Numbered from the stretch's first letter, positions 43,270 to 54,971 are shown. The stretch: 64,000 nucleotides of DNA from Charina bottae (GCA_023362775.1 JALMGJ010000002.1:31463414-31527413), one strand, 5' to 3'. Numbers and translations: made by a program. Notes: generated by a model from the letters alone, not told the origin.

Positions 43270-46200
43270 AAGGTTGAATGTGGGTGAGAGGATGAGTGTG
43301 TGGGGTAAGGGACCTATGTTTGGACCCAGGATTTCCAGAAGTTCGGGAGTGGAGGCTACCGAACTAGGAAGCTCTGGGGGCTGCAGGGTGGGCCAACTGA
43401 TCAAAGTGGTGATGGGTTGAGGATGTTATAATGGGAACTGGATGGCAGGCCATCTCCGGGGAAGACGCCCCAGGTGTTTGGTACCGGTGGCATGTTCCGG
43501 CCCTCCAAGTTCATACCCAGGCCCTGGATGACAGATCCTTGAGGGCTCTGGTCTCTGGCTGCTGCTTCTCAATGCCAGGTCAGTGAACAATAAGACCCCC
43601 CTCATATGTGATTTGATCACAGAGGAGGGGGCAGACCTGGCTTGTATCACTGAGACCTGGCTGGGCCCTGAGGGAGGGGTTGCCCTCTCGGAAATGTGCC
43701 CAGTCGGGTTTCAGGTGTGGCACCAGCCGAGATACTGGGGCAGGGGAGGTGGGGTGGCAGTTGTCATCTGAGAGTCTCTAATGGCTCACAGGGGCATTGC
43801 TCCCTAAGTGGCTGGTTGTGAGACCCTGTTTTTTAAGTTGGGTTCCCAAGAACAGTTGGGAGTGTTGCTGCTGTACCAGCCTCCCTGCTACCTAGCAACC
43901 TCCCTGCCTGAGCTGCTGGAGGCCATCTAGGAGTTGGTGGTGGAGTTCCCCAGACTTATGGTTCTGGGGGACTTCAATCTGCCATCCCTGGGACAGACCT
44001 TGGAAGCGGCTCGGGAGTTCATGGCTACCATGGCAGCCATGGGCCTGTCCCAGATAATTAGGGACCCAACTAGAGACAGTGGCCTCACCCCATACCTAGG
44101 TTTCTTGTCGGAGCAATGGCAAAGTGATCTGAGGAGAGAGTTAGATCTGTCCCCGTTGTCATGGTCAGACCACGCCCTGGTGACCTTGAGACTCTTGTGC
44201 ACTGCCCCACTCCGCAGGGAGGCTGGATCCATTTGATTGGTGACTTATGGACCCAATGAGGTTTCAGAGGGAGCTGGGGAGTATACCCGATGATCTGTTG
44301 CACGGTCTGGCAGAGGCCTTGAAGGCAGCCTGGAATAGGGAGACCACCGAGGCCCTGGGTAGGATCGTGCCTGTGTGACCTCTCTTGCCTCATTCAGCCT
44401 GACAATCCCCATGGTTTACAGAGGAGTTGAGGGTTTTGAAGAGGTTTAAGAAACGTCTGGAGCACCACTGGAGAAAGACAAAGGCTGAATTTGATCGGAC
44501 ACAATCTAGAGCCGCTGTTAAGGCCTACCTTGTGGCGGTAAGAGCGGCGAAACGTGAATATTTCTCCGCTCTTATTGCCTCTGCAGATTGCCATCCGACG
44601 ACCCTGTTTAAGATTACAGGATCTCTTCTAGGTCAATCTAAATCAGTGACCTATTTACAGGGTCAGTCGGAGGAGTTTTCCGAGCATCTGCAGGAGAAAA
44701 TCGCTCAGATCCATTCTAAGTTGGACTCTAAGTGTGATACACAGTCTGGGGAGATGACGGAGGTACGTACTTACCCTGTTATCTGGGAACGGTTCGATCC
44801 TGTTGGACCTGAGGAAGTGGGCAGAGTCCTCCAGATTGTGAAGGCCACCACTTGTCACTTAGATCCGTGTCCCTCCTGGCTAGTAAAATAGGCCTGGGAG
44901 GTGATTTATGGTAGTGTCCAGGCAATGATTAATGCATCTCTTGTGGAGGGAGTGTTCCCAGTGGCCTTTAAGGAGGCCCTGGTGCACCCCCTCCTCAAGA
45001 AGTCATCCCTGGACCCTACTATTCTGGACAACTTTCGTCCAGTATCCCACCTCCCCTTTTTAGGGAAGATGGTGGAGAAAGTGGTGGCGTCACAACTCCA
45101 GAGGATTCTGGATGAAACAGATTATCTAGACCCCTTCCAGTCAGGTTTCAGGCCGGGATATGGGATGGAGACTGCATTGGTCGCACTTATGGATGATCTC
45201 TGGCAAGGGCGGGATGGAGGAAGTGCATCCATCCTTATCATTTTAGATCTCTCAGCGGCTTTTGATAACATCGACCGTGGTATCCTTTTGGGATGGCTCA
45301 GGGAGTTGGGGGTGGGCAGTGTAGTTCTGCAGTGGTTCACTTCCTTCCTCCAGGGCTGTTCCCAGTCAGTGATGATAGGGGAGGAGAGATCTGACCCTCG
45401 GACCCTCTTGTGTGGGGTGCCACAGGGTTCAGTGCTCTCCCCTCTCCTGTTTAACATCTATACAAAGCCGCTGGGTGAGATCATCCATCACCACGGGATA
45501 AAATACCATCTATATGCTGATGATACTCAGCTGTATATTTCCATTCCGGGTGAAGTAAGTGATGCAGTTGCCACCCTATCTCAGTGTCTGAAGGCTGTGG
45601 GGGCCTGGATGGGGAACAACAGGCTTCGGCTGAACCCTAGTAAGACAGAGTGGCTGTGGATTGATGGCCACTTGGAATCTAGGAAGTTGTCATCTTTGGC
45701 TCTTGAGGGGGTGGCACTACCCCATTCGGAGCCAGTGCAGAATCTGGGGGTTCTTCTGGACTCACGACTCCTGCTTGAAGAGCAGGTGGCAGCCGTGGTC
45801 AGGAGAGCCTTTGCACAACCGGATTGTGCACCAGTTGCACCCATTCCTGGACTGAGATGCCCTCTGAACAGTCACTCATGCCCTTGTCATCTCCCATATA
45901 GACTATTGTAATGCACTCTTCATGGGCTACCCTTGAGGAGTATCCGAAAGCTTCAACTGGTCCAGAATGCAGCTGCACGGACAATTACTGGGGCCAGAAG
46001 ATCGGCCCATGTGACACCATTGTTGCGCAAGCTCCTTTGGGTACCGGTTTGCTTCCGGGTACAATTCAAGGTGTTGGTTATCACCTTTAAAGCCCTACAT
46101 GGTGTAGGGTCGGGCTACCTGAGGAACCGGCTCATACCCAGAACATCAACCCATCCCACCCGATCAGCAAGAGAGGGCTTGCTACGGACCCCATTGACCA

Positions 46201-46545
46201 AAGATTTCCATCTAGCGGGGTCTAGGAGGTGAGCCTTCTCTGCAGTTGCGCCCACCTTTTGGAATATCTTACCCCCGGAGCTGAGGCTGGTTTCCTCGCT
46301 CCCAAATTTCTGGAAAGGCCTAAAGACCTGGTTCTGCCATCTTGCCTGGGAGGGAAATGTTAACAGTTCCTCTTGGGGATGGCTGGTCCCATGAAGCCTT
46401 CCACATTTTTATCTTGGATTCTATATTATGTATTTATTATTATATATTTTTCTTTTTAATTATGCTTTACTGTGAAGTTCCCAGGGTCCCCGATAGGGGA
46501 GATGGGCGGTAATATAAATTTAATAAAATAAAATAAAATAATAAT
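43270..46545 (+). mobile_element. L2 LINE, nearly full length, decayed ORF2
   Basis: A GC-rich 5' part leads into endonuclease (LLLNARSVNNKTPLI, CITETWLGPEGGVALSE, QIIRDPTRDSGLTP). RT follows at 44427-45911 (NFRPVSHLPFLGK, ILDLSAAFDNID, GVPQGSVLSPLLF, YADDTQLY). The C-terminal region is at 45933-46232 (LQLVQNAAARTITG, ALHGVGSGYLRN). The tail (gatgggcggtaatataaa, then (AAAAT)n) is the typical L2 3' end. At least five stops or shifts split the frame, for example near 43801, 43928, 44237, 44379 and 44889. Confidence 0.92.
44901..45911 (+). pseudogene. L2 reverse transcriptase segment
   Basis: The longest surviving L2 frame, 336 codons. It covers RT from the first RT block (VFPVAFKEALVHPLLKK) to the thumb, with motif A LDLSAAFDN, motif B PQGSVLSPLLF and motif C YADDTQLY all intact. 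It shifts frame near 45850, after RRAFAQPD, and the L2 C-terminal region continues in another frame. Confidence 0.88.
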
Positions 46546-46548
46546 AAT

Positions 46549-48146
46549 TAAGAAATTACAGAGTCAATGCCTTGAACTCCTGCGGTAAAAGGCTGCTGTA
46601 ACTGCTCTCTGCTCCTCAACACAGCTAGTTGTCCTCTCCAGTCTGAAAGCATGACAGCAGGCATTTCCTCCTTGGAAATTCTCGGCTTGGCTTTAGGCTT
46701 CTGTTTCTTATCACAATGTTTCAACAAATGCTTATGCGATCCACAGTTAAAATATTTACGCTTTACAAATAAAATATTGTTAGACTTATCAGAATATTCC
46801 TCAACAGACTGCTTTATGATCTTACTAATTACGTTAGAACACTGTTTCCTTCTTTGCTCTTCTTCCAATAATCTGCCAGATAAGTAATTTATGGTCAAAT
46901 CTCTTTCAGATAACGACCCGATGCTTGTTGCTAAAGTATCCCACGTTTCATTTAGAGAACTGAGAATTATATACACTTTATTTGCTTCTGTAAATGGCAT
47001 ATCTCTCTGAGCCAACTCCTGGAACAAGCTTGTCATATAATGCAGGTGATCCCTAATATTATCAGATACCCGTAATCTGGCATGATAAAGTTTCCTTGTT
47101 AGCAAAACCTTGCATAACGGCGAGCTTCTCAGATAAACAGTCATTAAAGCTTCCCAAACCTCACTGGCTAACATACATGTTCTAACATAACATAATTGGC
47201 TATCCTCCAGACATAAAATTATGCTTTCCAGTGCTCTATCGTCCAATAGAACAAAGTCTTCATCATCCAACTCAGTCGGTGGGTCATCAATAAACTTCCA
47301 AGACCCTCATGTCGAAGATACATTTCCATTTTGTATGCCCATGATGAATAATTAGTGTCATTCAGTCTTTCCAGAGGAAATACTCCCCCGACTGCTGGCA
47401 ACATCTTCGCTTCGCTCATCTGTACACAGACCCTTCTGGGCAGACACCGATGATTAAAGACACAGACCGTATCAGAATGTCCTCCAGCTGCAAAACAAGC
47501 ATAGGAGAAAAAAAACACGGAGGCACGAAATCTTTTAAAGCTCCAAAATCACTCCAAATAGCCACACGACTCCTGGATAGGCTTCCAAAGCTTCCAGCTC
47601 TCAGACTCCACACGATCCCATGATCCACAGCCAGTCCAAAACTTCTGTCTCTGGGCTTTCTGTCTTCTCTGGGCCCGTGACCTGTCAAAGGGCGAGCGGA
47701 TGGAGCGGCCTGCTTCTTCTCCTAGATGCCAGTGATCCTTATGCTGTATAGTAAATAGACACTCACATAGAGATTATATAAAACAACCTATTTACTTATA
47801 TACATACGTAGTTACAGATCACTTCCACACGGGTAACAAAATGATACACCAACGATACAGCATACAGAGGTTGAATGAGAAAATGAGAATAAATGAGAAG
47901 AATGAGATACAGAATCTCTCTGCTTATAAAGACAAACTGACCAATCACATTATAGGTCACTCTCGTTATTCACCACACCCAACTTAACTCTTAGCACCTG
48001 TTGTATGTCATACACTGACACATCATCCCTACAACAATGGCTGCTAATTGGGTGACTGCAGAATATTTCCCCTCTCACCTAGAAATCAAGCCTCTCTGTA
48101 TAATTTATATCTAGCTGTAAATTGCTGGGTATATCAAACCCCAACA
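46549..48146 (-). mobile_element. Ty1/copia element, third copy (LTR and gag only)
   Basis: The LTR at 47742-48146 has the same ends as the second copia's LTRs. Leader and gag then run from 47410 to 46549: FPLERLNDTNYSSWAYKMEMYL, then SIILCLEDSQLCYVRTC and LSSLNETWDTLATSIG. One frameshift near 47270 splits gag. The zinc knuckle reads YFNCGSHKHLLKHC with the first Cys replaced by Tyr. The element stops after the knuckle at the L2 tail. Pol is missing. Confidence 0.87.
47742..48146 (-). repeat. 5' LTR of third copia copy
   Basis: Minus-strand ends are TGTTGGGGTTTG and CA, followed by taaggatcactggcatct, matching the block after the second copia's LTRs. Confidence 0.83.
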
Positions 48147-48262
48147 ATCAGCTTATACATGTGAGAGGTCTCGAAACTTCCAAAGAATTATGGGACTTTC
48201 TGCGTAATTTATATGTGAAAACCACTCCTGGCAGCAAGGTTATTTTAACCAAAAAGCTGTAC
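48147..48262 (+). mobile_element. Copia gag fragment in opposite orientation
   Basis: The plus strand reads QLIHVRGLETSKELWDFL, then a NLYVKTTPGSKVILTKKL block. It matches the gag of the minus-strand copia at 49587-50177 with one visible substitution (TTPGS for TSPGS). It sits between the LTR of the third copia and the end of integrase of the fourth. Confidence 0.9.
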
Positions 48263-48267
48263 AAATC

Positions 48268-48777
48268 CTATGGCTGTTGTGGGTCTTCCAGGCTGTGCCT
48301 CAGCTGCTTTGGAATGTGCACCCAAGCTATGCTCCCAAAAACTCTGAGATGATTTACCTTAGGCTTCACACCATAGAACAAATGAAATGGCACATCCTGA
48401 ATTGCACTGTTAAACAGCCTGTTCTGAACATAACACGCTGTAGAAACAGCCTCACCCCAAAACCTAAAAGGTACACTGGTTTCCTTCAGCAAACACATCA
48501 TGGCTTCCTGCAGTGTTCGCCCTTTCCTTTCTGCCACAGAATTCTGTTCTGACGTGTAAGGGTTAGCTAAAATGTGTTCTATCCCTTTTTCTGACAAAAA
48601 GCTTTTAAACTTTGTGGATAGATACTCTCCAGCTCTGTCTGATTGCAAAGCAGACACAGGCCTTGAGAATTTTCCATTTGCCCAAGTTACAAAACTTTTA
48701 AACTTGTCAAAGACCTCATCTTTGTGTTTCAACAAATGAATGAATGTGTACCTGGAAAAATCATCTATAAAGGTCAA
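48268..48777 (-). pseudogene. Copia integrase core (fourth copia)
   Basis: Motifs are FIDDFSRYTFIHLLKHKDEV, ALQSDRAGEYLS (second catalytic Asp), SEQNSVAERKGRTLQEAM (Glu), FWGEAVSTACYVQNRL and FGSIAWVHIPKQLR. The first Asp (HSDVIGPF) lies just upstream in the neighbouring frame that ends at 48774, so a frameshift near 48800 splits the domain. The core is otherwise well preserved. Confidence 0.88.
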
Positions 48778-49508
48778 AATGTACCTTGCTCCTCCAAGAC
48801 TAGCAGAAAAGGGCCTATTACATCAGAATGAATAATCTCTAGAGGCCTAGAGGTGGAACTATCAGCAAACTTCTTCACAGGAGCCCTTGTGGTTTTATTC
48901 TCCTTGCAAACTGAACAATCGAAATACTTATCACAAGGTTTCAATTTTAAATCAGCAGAAAAACTAGGCATTTGAGATATGTACTTAAAATTAGCATGAG
49001 CAAATCTCCTATGTAATAAATGGATACACTGATCGTGTATGGGAGTATTCCCAAACACAGTTTTTGCAGTTTGCTCCTCAGCTTTCTGTACAATGTAAAG
49101 AGAATATTTCTGCAAACATTTTGCAATCACTTTACCATCCTTCCTAATTTCAGAGACCTCTTTCTTAAAAGTTATAACATACCCAGATGCTACTAACTGT
49201 CCCACAGACAAGAGATTACTTTGAAAATTAGGCACAAATAAAACATTTTGAACAGTTTCCCCCAAACATGGATTAATCTCACCTTCACCCATGATCTTAG
49301 ATACAGATCCATCAGCTAAGGAAACTCTTTGTTTGATAGTTTTAGACAGAGACACAAAAGAATCTTTATTATTACAGATATGTGCATTTGCGCCGCTATC
49401 TAAAATCCACAGTTCTTTATTATCACAGCTTTCAACAACCTGTGCATGTAGAATCTTCTTTCTAGATGTTGCTTCTTTCTTCTGAGAAATTTTCTTACTT
49501 TTAAGCAA
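48774..49508 (-). pseudogene. Copia protease and integrase N-terminus (fourth copia)
   Basis: A 244-codon frame. The aspartic protease active site is DSGANAH near residue 37. The integrase zinc-binding domain reads HLLHRRFAHANFKYI with CDKYFDCSVCK. It ends in IIHSDVIGPF just before the frame break. Confidence 0.87.
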
Positions 49509-49586
49509 CTGGTAACAATCTTTTCGAAGATGTGCAGAAGACCCACAATGAAAGCATCGCTTGCTTGAAAATGCAGCAGCTTGAAT

Positions 49587-50177
49587 TCAAAGCTCTTCTG
49601 CTCCCTCTGCTGGCCACGAGAAGACTTTAATGAAGAAATGAGGAAAAATGCAGTATGCATTTTCTAATGAAGAAAAGGCAGTATTTTCCTGCCTTTTCTC
49701 CCACTCAGCAAGAAGAAAAGCAAACACAAACCGGGTTAAATCAGCTTCTGGAATTCCCTCCATGGTGCAAATAAAAGTGTCCCAGGACTCATTCAATGAA
49801 GACAGCATAATGTAGGCTTTCATAAGAGGAGTAAATTCCATCCCACGCTCTTGAAGCTCCACAAAATAGTTCTGCAGTTTCTGAAGATGCTCTGGCAAAT
49901 TTCCATGCTCTGGCAAGTAGGATTTGAACAGCTTTTTGGTTAAAATAACCTTGCTGCCAGGAGAGGTTTTCACATATAAATTACGCAGAAAGTCCCATAA
50001 TTCTTTGGAAGTTTCCAGACCTCTCACATGTATAAGCTGATCATCTTGCACAGCTAAGATAATAGAAGCTTTACATTTCTCATCCTTTCTCAGCCAGGCT
50101 TGGTCTGGATTTTGAGGAATTTGGTCAGATATAGCAGACCACAAATTTTCTCTCCTCAAGAAACTCTCCATTTTCAA
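49587..50177 (-). pseudogene. Copia gag (fourth copia)
   Basis: Gag features are MKMESFLRRENLWSAI, CKASIILAVQDDQLIHVRG, KELWDFLRNLYVKTSPGS and AYIMLSSLNESWDTFICTM. The last 30 codons are out of frame relative to the zinc knuckle, which is readable at about 49560-49500 in another frame. Confidence 0.87.
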
Positions 50178-50435
50178 AGATCAGTTCAAATAATTAGTAT
50201 TAGAAAGCTTTTCCAAGGGCATACCTTGATAACTTGAAGCTGCTGCAGCCGCCATTGCTTCTTCCTCCCCTGTTGGAGTAATCCACGAGGCTTGAAATCA
50301 TGAGACTTGACACCTCCTCCAACTGAAACTGCTTGTAACTTCCAGCAAGTTTCAAAAAAAAAAAAATTCAAGCAAAACATTTCAGCTCTCCTCTTTCCAT
50401 ATTCCATAAGTTTTATCTCTGATCCAGAAAGCATT

Positions 50436-50452
50436 TGCTGGGCACATAACCT
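50436..50452 (-). promoter_or_regulatory. Primer-binding site, half-tRNA iMet type (fourth copia)
   Basis: The minus strand reads AGGTTATGTGCCCAGCA, complementary to the initiator tRNA-Met anticodon arm except for one base. It lies about 20 bp inside the LTR. Confidence 0.6.
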
Positions 50453-50471
50453 TTTGTAGTTTATAAAAATT

Positions 50472-50890
50472 TGTGAGATCAGAGTTATAGAAATATTAAG
50501 AGACAAACGAACTGAAAGCTTGCAGTAAAAAAATGTTGCTTTTTATTTTAAAAACAAAGAACAGTAATTTAGCTTGCTTTCTTCAGCCGAAGAAAAGCTC
50601 ATAGCTTAATTAACATAGCCCCGTACTCACATTGCAGAGAAGACAAAACAGAGAGATAACAGCAAGGTAACAAAGACAAAAGGCAGATTTACAATTTAAA
50701 GCTTTTACCACTACTTGGCAGTACCTGATTGGACAGGGCTTGACATGTGACCATTCACCTAGGCAACTTATCACTTTATTTGGGAAGAACCATCAGGTAA
50801 ATCTCTGAATGGCCAAACAAATAGACTTTGAGGCACAAGCAATTAACATTCCTGAAGAGGGAGATAACATGTTCTCTCCTGGAGCCCACA
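50472..50890 (-). repeat. 5' LTR of fourth copia
   Basis: A 419-bp interval whose minus-strand ends, TGTGGGCTCC and GATCTCACA, are short inverted repeats (TGTG/CACA). A single copy in the window, so the boundaries rest on ends and position. Confidence 0.65.
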
Positions 50891-50926
50891 GAAAAAATGT
50901 TTAGGCTTGGCTTTTAAAACTAGCCT

Positions 50927-51791
50927 TCATATTCTTTTAAGATCATAAAAATATATGCAACAGGTTTTGGGGATAAAAATGCAGCCCAGAAAGCCCAGGC
51001 TGGAGGCCAGGATAGAGAAGATCTGCCCAGCCACCATGAATTTCCCTGTGGTGCTCAGGTAGCTGGGGACAAAGGAAACCCAAATGCTGCAGAAAACCAA
51101 CATGCTGAAAGTAATCCACTTGGCTTCATTGAAGGTCCCCAGCAGCTTTTTGGCAAGAAAAGCCACCAAGAAGCAGATGGCAGCCAGAATCCCCATGTAA
51201 CCAAGGGCAGTGTAGAACATGGTGACTGAGCCTTCATTGCATTGAAGCAGGATGTGTCCTGGTTGAGAATGCATGTTGGACTCTGGGAATGGGGGAGAGA
51301 TTCCCAGCCAGATGATACATATGCCCACTTGAATACCAGAAGACGATAAGACAATTGAATTGGCCAGACTCTTTCCCAGCCATTTCCTCATCCTGCTGCC
51401 TGGCTTTGTGGCCAGGAACACCACCACCACCATGACAGTCTCGGCCAGCAAGGAAGACACGGCAACAGAGAAAAAAACACTGAAAGTGGTTTGTTGAAGA
51501 AAACAGGTCACTTTTTTTGGGATGACCAAAGAAGAGTAGGGAGGCCAAGAAAGAAAGCATCAGGGAGACCAGGAGAATGTAGGTGAGGTCCTGGTTGTTG
51601 GCTTTGACTAGGGGAGTTTCTCGGTATCTAATGAAGATTCCCAGAACAAAGCCGGTGGTTAGAGACAAAGTATGTGCAAAGAGAGCCAGGTTGAGACCCA
51701 ATGTTTCTTGATAAGATAAAAAGGTTATAGCTTTGGGGACACACTCATCTCAAATACTGGTCATCTGGACACTTGCTGCAATTGGCTGCAT
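50927..51791 (-). pseudogene. Vomeronasal type 2 receptor (V2R), transmembrane exon, pseudogene
   Basis: The reverse complement matches the transmembrane exon at 52680-53590. From the acceptor (tttcag, 51792) it encodes CSKCPDDQ, then loses about 8 bp near 51750, which breaks the frame. The frame reads on through TM1-TM2 ([20 protein letters not shown]). A single extra T in a T run near 51512 shifts it again. TM3-TM7 are open ([39 protein letters not shown]) and end with an altered C-terminus ([11 protein letters not shown]) instead of the usual LRPDxNTKE tail. Two frameshifts mark it as a tandem-duplicate pseudogene. Confidence 0.93.
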
Positions 51792-52679
51792 CTGAAAAAG
51801 GGTTGGTAGCATGTATCTGTTTCTGCAGCTGCAGGATCATGAAAAGTGCAGCTTAAATTAGTAGTTAATCCCCTGCAGTGTGCACTGTATCAATAAACAA
51901 GGTGGTCAGGCTTGATTATTTTTGCTTTGTGTCCTGTGTTTTTCCACCCTACTACAAGATATAAAACATGTTTTTAAAAGTTATAAGGTGAAAGAGGTTA
52001 TTGGGATAGATGGAAAGGAGATTGGAAAATACTTTCCCAATGTATTTGGTTAAGGCCTGAGTTGGAGGGTAAGAAAATATGATTGGTACAAGGGGGTGGA
52101 AGAGGTCAGCTATAACTTTATTTTCAGAAATAAAGTCAATGGAGAAGCTCGCAGGACGTTACATCTCTGGGCAGCTCACAAGCAGGCGGGCGGGTAGGTG
52201 AATGCAATGGAGTGAAGCAGGGCAGGGGGTTTGCCGTGGGATCTCATACTCCATAGCAAAGCTCCTTGGGACAAAAGGTGGTGGAATCGACTTGCAACCT
52301 TCCCTGCTGACTTCCCTATTGACTTTGGTTGTGGAAAGCCAGCAGGGAAGGTTGCAAAGGGTGAAACATCACCACAGGACGCTGCAACTGTCATAAGTGT
52401 GATCCAGTTGCCATGCGCCGAGTTCATGATCATGTGACTGCATTGGTGCTGGGAGTCCAAAACTTTGAGGACCAGTCATAAGTAGAACTAGTTCGGCACC
52501 ATTGTAACATTGAAGAGACAATGAATGAGTGGTCATTAACCGAGGACTACCAGTATTTAACCATTGTAATATAGAACTCACATGGATGGAGAAATATAAT
52601 TTAGAACACATAAAAAGGAGATTACTTCCAAGTCTGTTATTTAATAAAGCAGTAAGCTATACAAAAAGAGGTTCTAAAA
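51792..52679. other. Spacer between V2R exons, with tandem-duplicated intron sequence
   Basis: 51840-52080 is homologous to 53640-53900 (gcagcttaaat, atcaataaacawggtggtcag, actttcccawtgtatttgg), showing that the V2R duplication included intron sequence. 52290-52560 is a DNA-transposon-like repeat. The remainder holds no gene. Confidence 0.8.
52290..52560 (+). mobile_element. MITE-like repeat fragment
   Basis: The sequence gacgctgcaactgtcataag, then an end like ggtcattaaccgaggacta, resembles a DNA-transposon-derived repeat abundant in squamates with gtaagtcgaggacta-type termini. The other terminus is missing or altered. The call rests on my recollection of the repeat, not on a search. Confidence 0.45.
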
Positions 52680-53590
52680 TCACGAGTCTTCATTATTTTT
52701 CATCATTAGATGCTCCTTTGTGTTCATGTCAGGTCTCAGAATAATAATGTAGATTTTGGGGATAAAAATGCAGCCCAGTAAGCCCAGGCTGGAGGACAGG
52801 ATGGAGAAGATCTGCACAGCCACCATGTATTTCCCCTTGGTACTCAGGTAGGTGGGGACAAAGGAGACCCAAACACTGCAGAAAACCAGCATGCTGAAGG
52901 TGATCCACTTGGCTTCGTTGAAGGTTCCAGGCAGCTTCCGGGACAGGAAAGCCACCAAGAAACAGATGGCAGCCAGAAACCCAATGTAGCAAAGGGCAGT
53001 GTAGAACATGGTGACTGAGCCTTCATTGCACTGAAGCAGGATGTGTCCTGGTTGAGAATGCATATTGGACTCTGGGAATGGGGGAGAGATTCCCAGCCAG
53101 ATGATACATATGCCTACTTGAACACTGGAAGAGGATAAGAATACTGAGTTGGCCAGACTCTTCCCCAGCCATTTCCTTATCCTGCTGCCTGGCCTTGTAG
53201 CCAGGAATGCCACAACCACCATGATGGTCTTGGCCAGCAAGGAAGACACGGCAACAGAGAAAACAACACTAAAAGTGGCTTGTCGAAGAAAACAGGTCAC
53301 TTTTTTGGGATGACCAATGAAGAGTAGGGTGGTCAAGAAAGAAAGCATCAGGGAGACCAGGAGAATGTAGGTGAGGTCCCGATTGTTGGCTTTGACTAGG
53401 GGAGTTTCTCGGTATCTAATGAAGATTCCCAGAACAAATCCGGTGGTTAGAGACAAAGCAAAGGCAAAGAGAGCCAGGATGAGACCCAATGTTTCTTGAT
53501 AAGATAAAAAGGTTATAACTTTGGGGACACACTGATCTCGCTTCTCATTTGAATGCTGGTCATCTGGACACTTGCTGCAATGTGCTGCAT
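52680..53590 (-). CDS. VMN2R: Vomeronasal type 2 receptor, last exon (seven transmembrane segments)
   Basis: An open frame of 303 codons from a splice acceptor (tttttcag, at 53591-53593) to TGA at 52680. It starts with the end of the cysteine-rich domain ([16 protein letters not shown]). The class C receptor core follows: TM1 [39 protein letters not shown], the third loop [49 protein letters not shown] and [20 protein letters not shown]. The short tail has the V2R-typical [13 protein letters not shown]2Rs are pheromone receptors of the vomeronasal organ. No defect is seen in this exon. Its partner is the exon at 62949-63075. A 403-bp near-identical fragment lies in a BovB in the intron. Confidence 0.95.
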
Positions 53591-54338
53591 CTGAAAAACA
53601 GTTGGTAGCATTTATCTGTATCTGCAGCTTCAGGAACATGAAAAGTGCAGCTTAAATGAATTGTTAGCCCACCATCTTGGAGAGCACCTCTCCAATGTCC
53701 ACTGTATCAATAAACATGGTGGTCAGACTTGATTATTTTTGCTTTGTATCCTATGTTGTTTCCACACTACTACAAGATATAAAACATGTTTTTAAAAGGG
53801 ATAAAGTGAAAGATGTTATTGGGAGAGGTGGAAAAGGGATTGGAAAATACTTTCCCACTGTATTTGGTTAAGACCTCATTGGAGGTTAAGAAAACATATT
53901 CATGAAGTATAATTGCACCATGAGTAATAGTGATTAAGAGCTTAGTATGACATTCTAAGTGTAAGATACAAGGTTAAATACAAACATAAGTTGATATCAT
54001 AGATTACTGTTTTCTTTGGAGACACATTTATGAGAAGTTACAAGATGACATCATGTATGAATATGTATGTATGAATATTATAAGAATTGGTTTATTAGGT
54101 ATTAGGTTAAGTGTTATGATAGGTTATGTAATCAACTTAAATGGACATTATCCCAAGATGTGGAAATCATAGATATAAGAAGATAATGGGATGATGAGGC
54201 AGAATTAGAATTAAATTACAGGATGATATACTTTTACACCCCTTCATGGATCACTGCCTTGTTGTGGCGAAGGGGCTTGCGTAACTCAATGAAGTCAGGT
54301 CAAGAAGAACAGGTCATGATGGAGAGTTATTACAAAAC

Positions 54339-54971
54339 GTGGTCCACTGGAGGAGGGAATGGCAAACCACTCCAGTATCCTTGCCAAGAAAACCCATGGA
54401 CAGTATCAAAAGGCTAAAAGATATGACGCCGGAAGATGAGCCCCTCAGGTCGGAAGGTGTCCAAAATGCTACTGGGGAAGAGCGGAGGGCAATTCCGAGT
54501 AGCTCCAGAAAGTGTGAAACGGCTGGGCCAAAGCCGAAAGGATGCTCAGTTGTGGATGTGTCTGGAAGTGGAAGGAAAGTCCGATGCTGTAAAGAACAAT
54601 ATTGCATAGGAACCTGGAATGTAAGATCTATGAATCAAGGTAAGCTGGATGTGGTCAAACATGAGATGACAAGATTGAACATCGACATCTTGGGAATCAG
54701 CGAACTAAAATGGACAGGAATGGGCGAATTTAATTCAGGAGACCATTATATATACTACTGTGGGCAAGAATCCCTTAGAAGAAATGGAGTAGCTCTCATA
54801 GTCAATAAAAGAGTGGGAAAGGCAGTACTGGGGTACAACCTCAAAAACGACAGAATGCTTTCAGTTCGAATCCAAGGCAAACCATTCAACATCACAGTGA
54901 TCCAAGTCCAACCACTGATGCCGAAGAAGCTGACGTTGACGGGTTCTATGAAGACCTACAACACCTTCTAG
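54339..54971 (+). pseudogene. BovB endonuclease, N-terminal part
   Basis: The frame carries CIGTWNVRSMNQGKLDVV, NIDILGISELKWTGMG (catalytic Glu) and FNITVIQV, then shifts where about 7 bp of the tatgccccaacc-type motif is missing (near 54906). The next endonuclease motif, [10 protein letters not shown], is readable in another frame at about 55010, just before the V2R insert. Confidence 0.85.

Larger units (their letters stand above)
48263..50890 (-). mobile_element. Ty1/copia element, fourth copy (LTR, gag, protease, integrase)
   Basis: An LTR (50472-50890), a putative primer site, gag (50177-49590), zinc knuckle CFHCGSSAHLRKDC (about 49560), protease (LWILDSGANAHICNN) and integrase to AWVHIPKQLRHSLED, where it stops at 48263. 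RT and the 3' LTR are absent. Its family is also represented at 1-381. Confidence 0.9.

Noticed and set aside
43262..46557. Target duplication agaaatt around the L2
   Set aside because: The left flank is gypsy-like gag and the right flank is copia gag, which cannot be two sides of one site, so the 7-bp match is likely chance.
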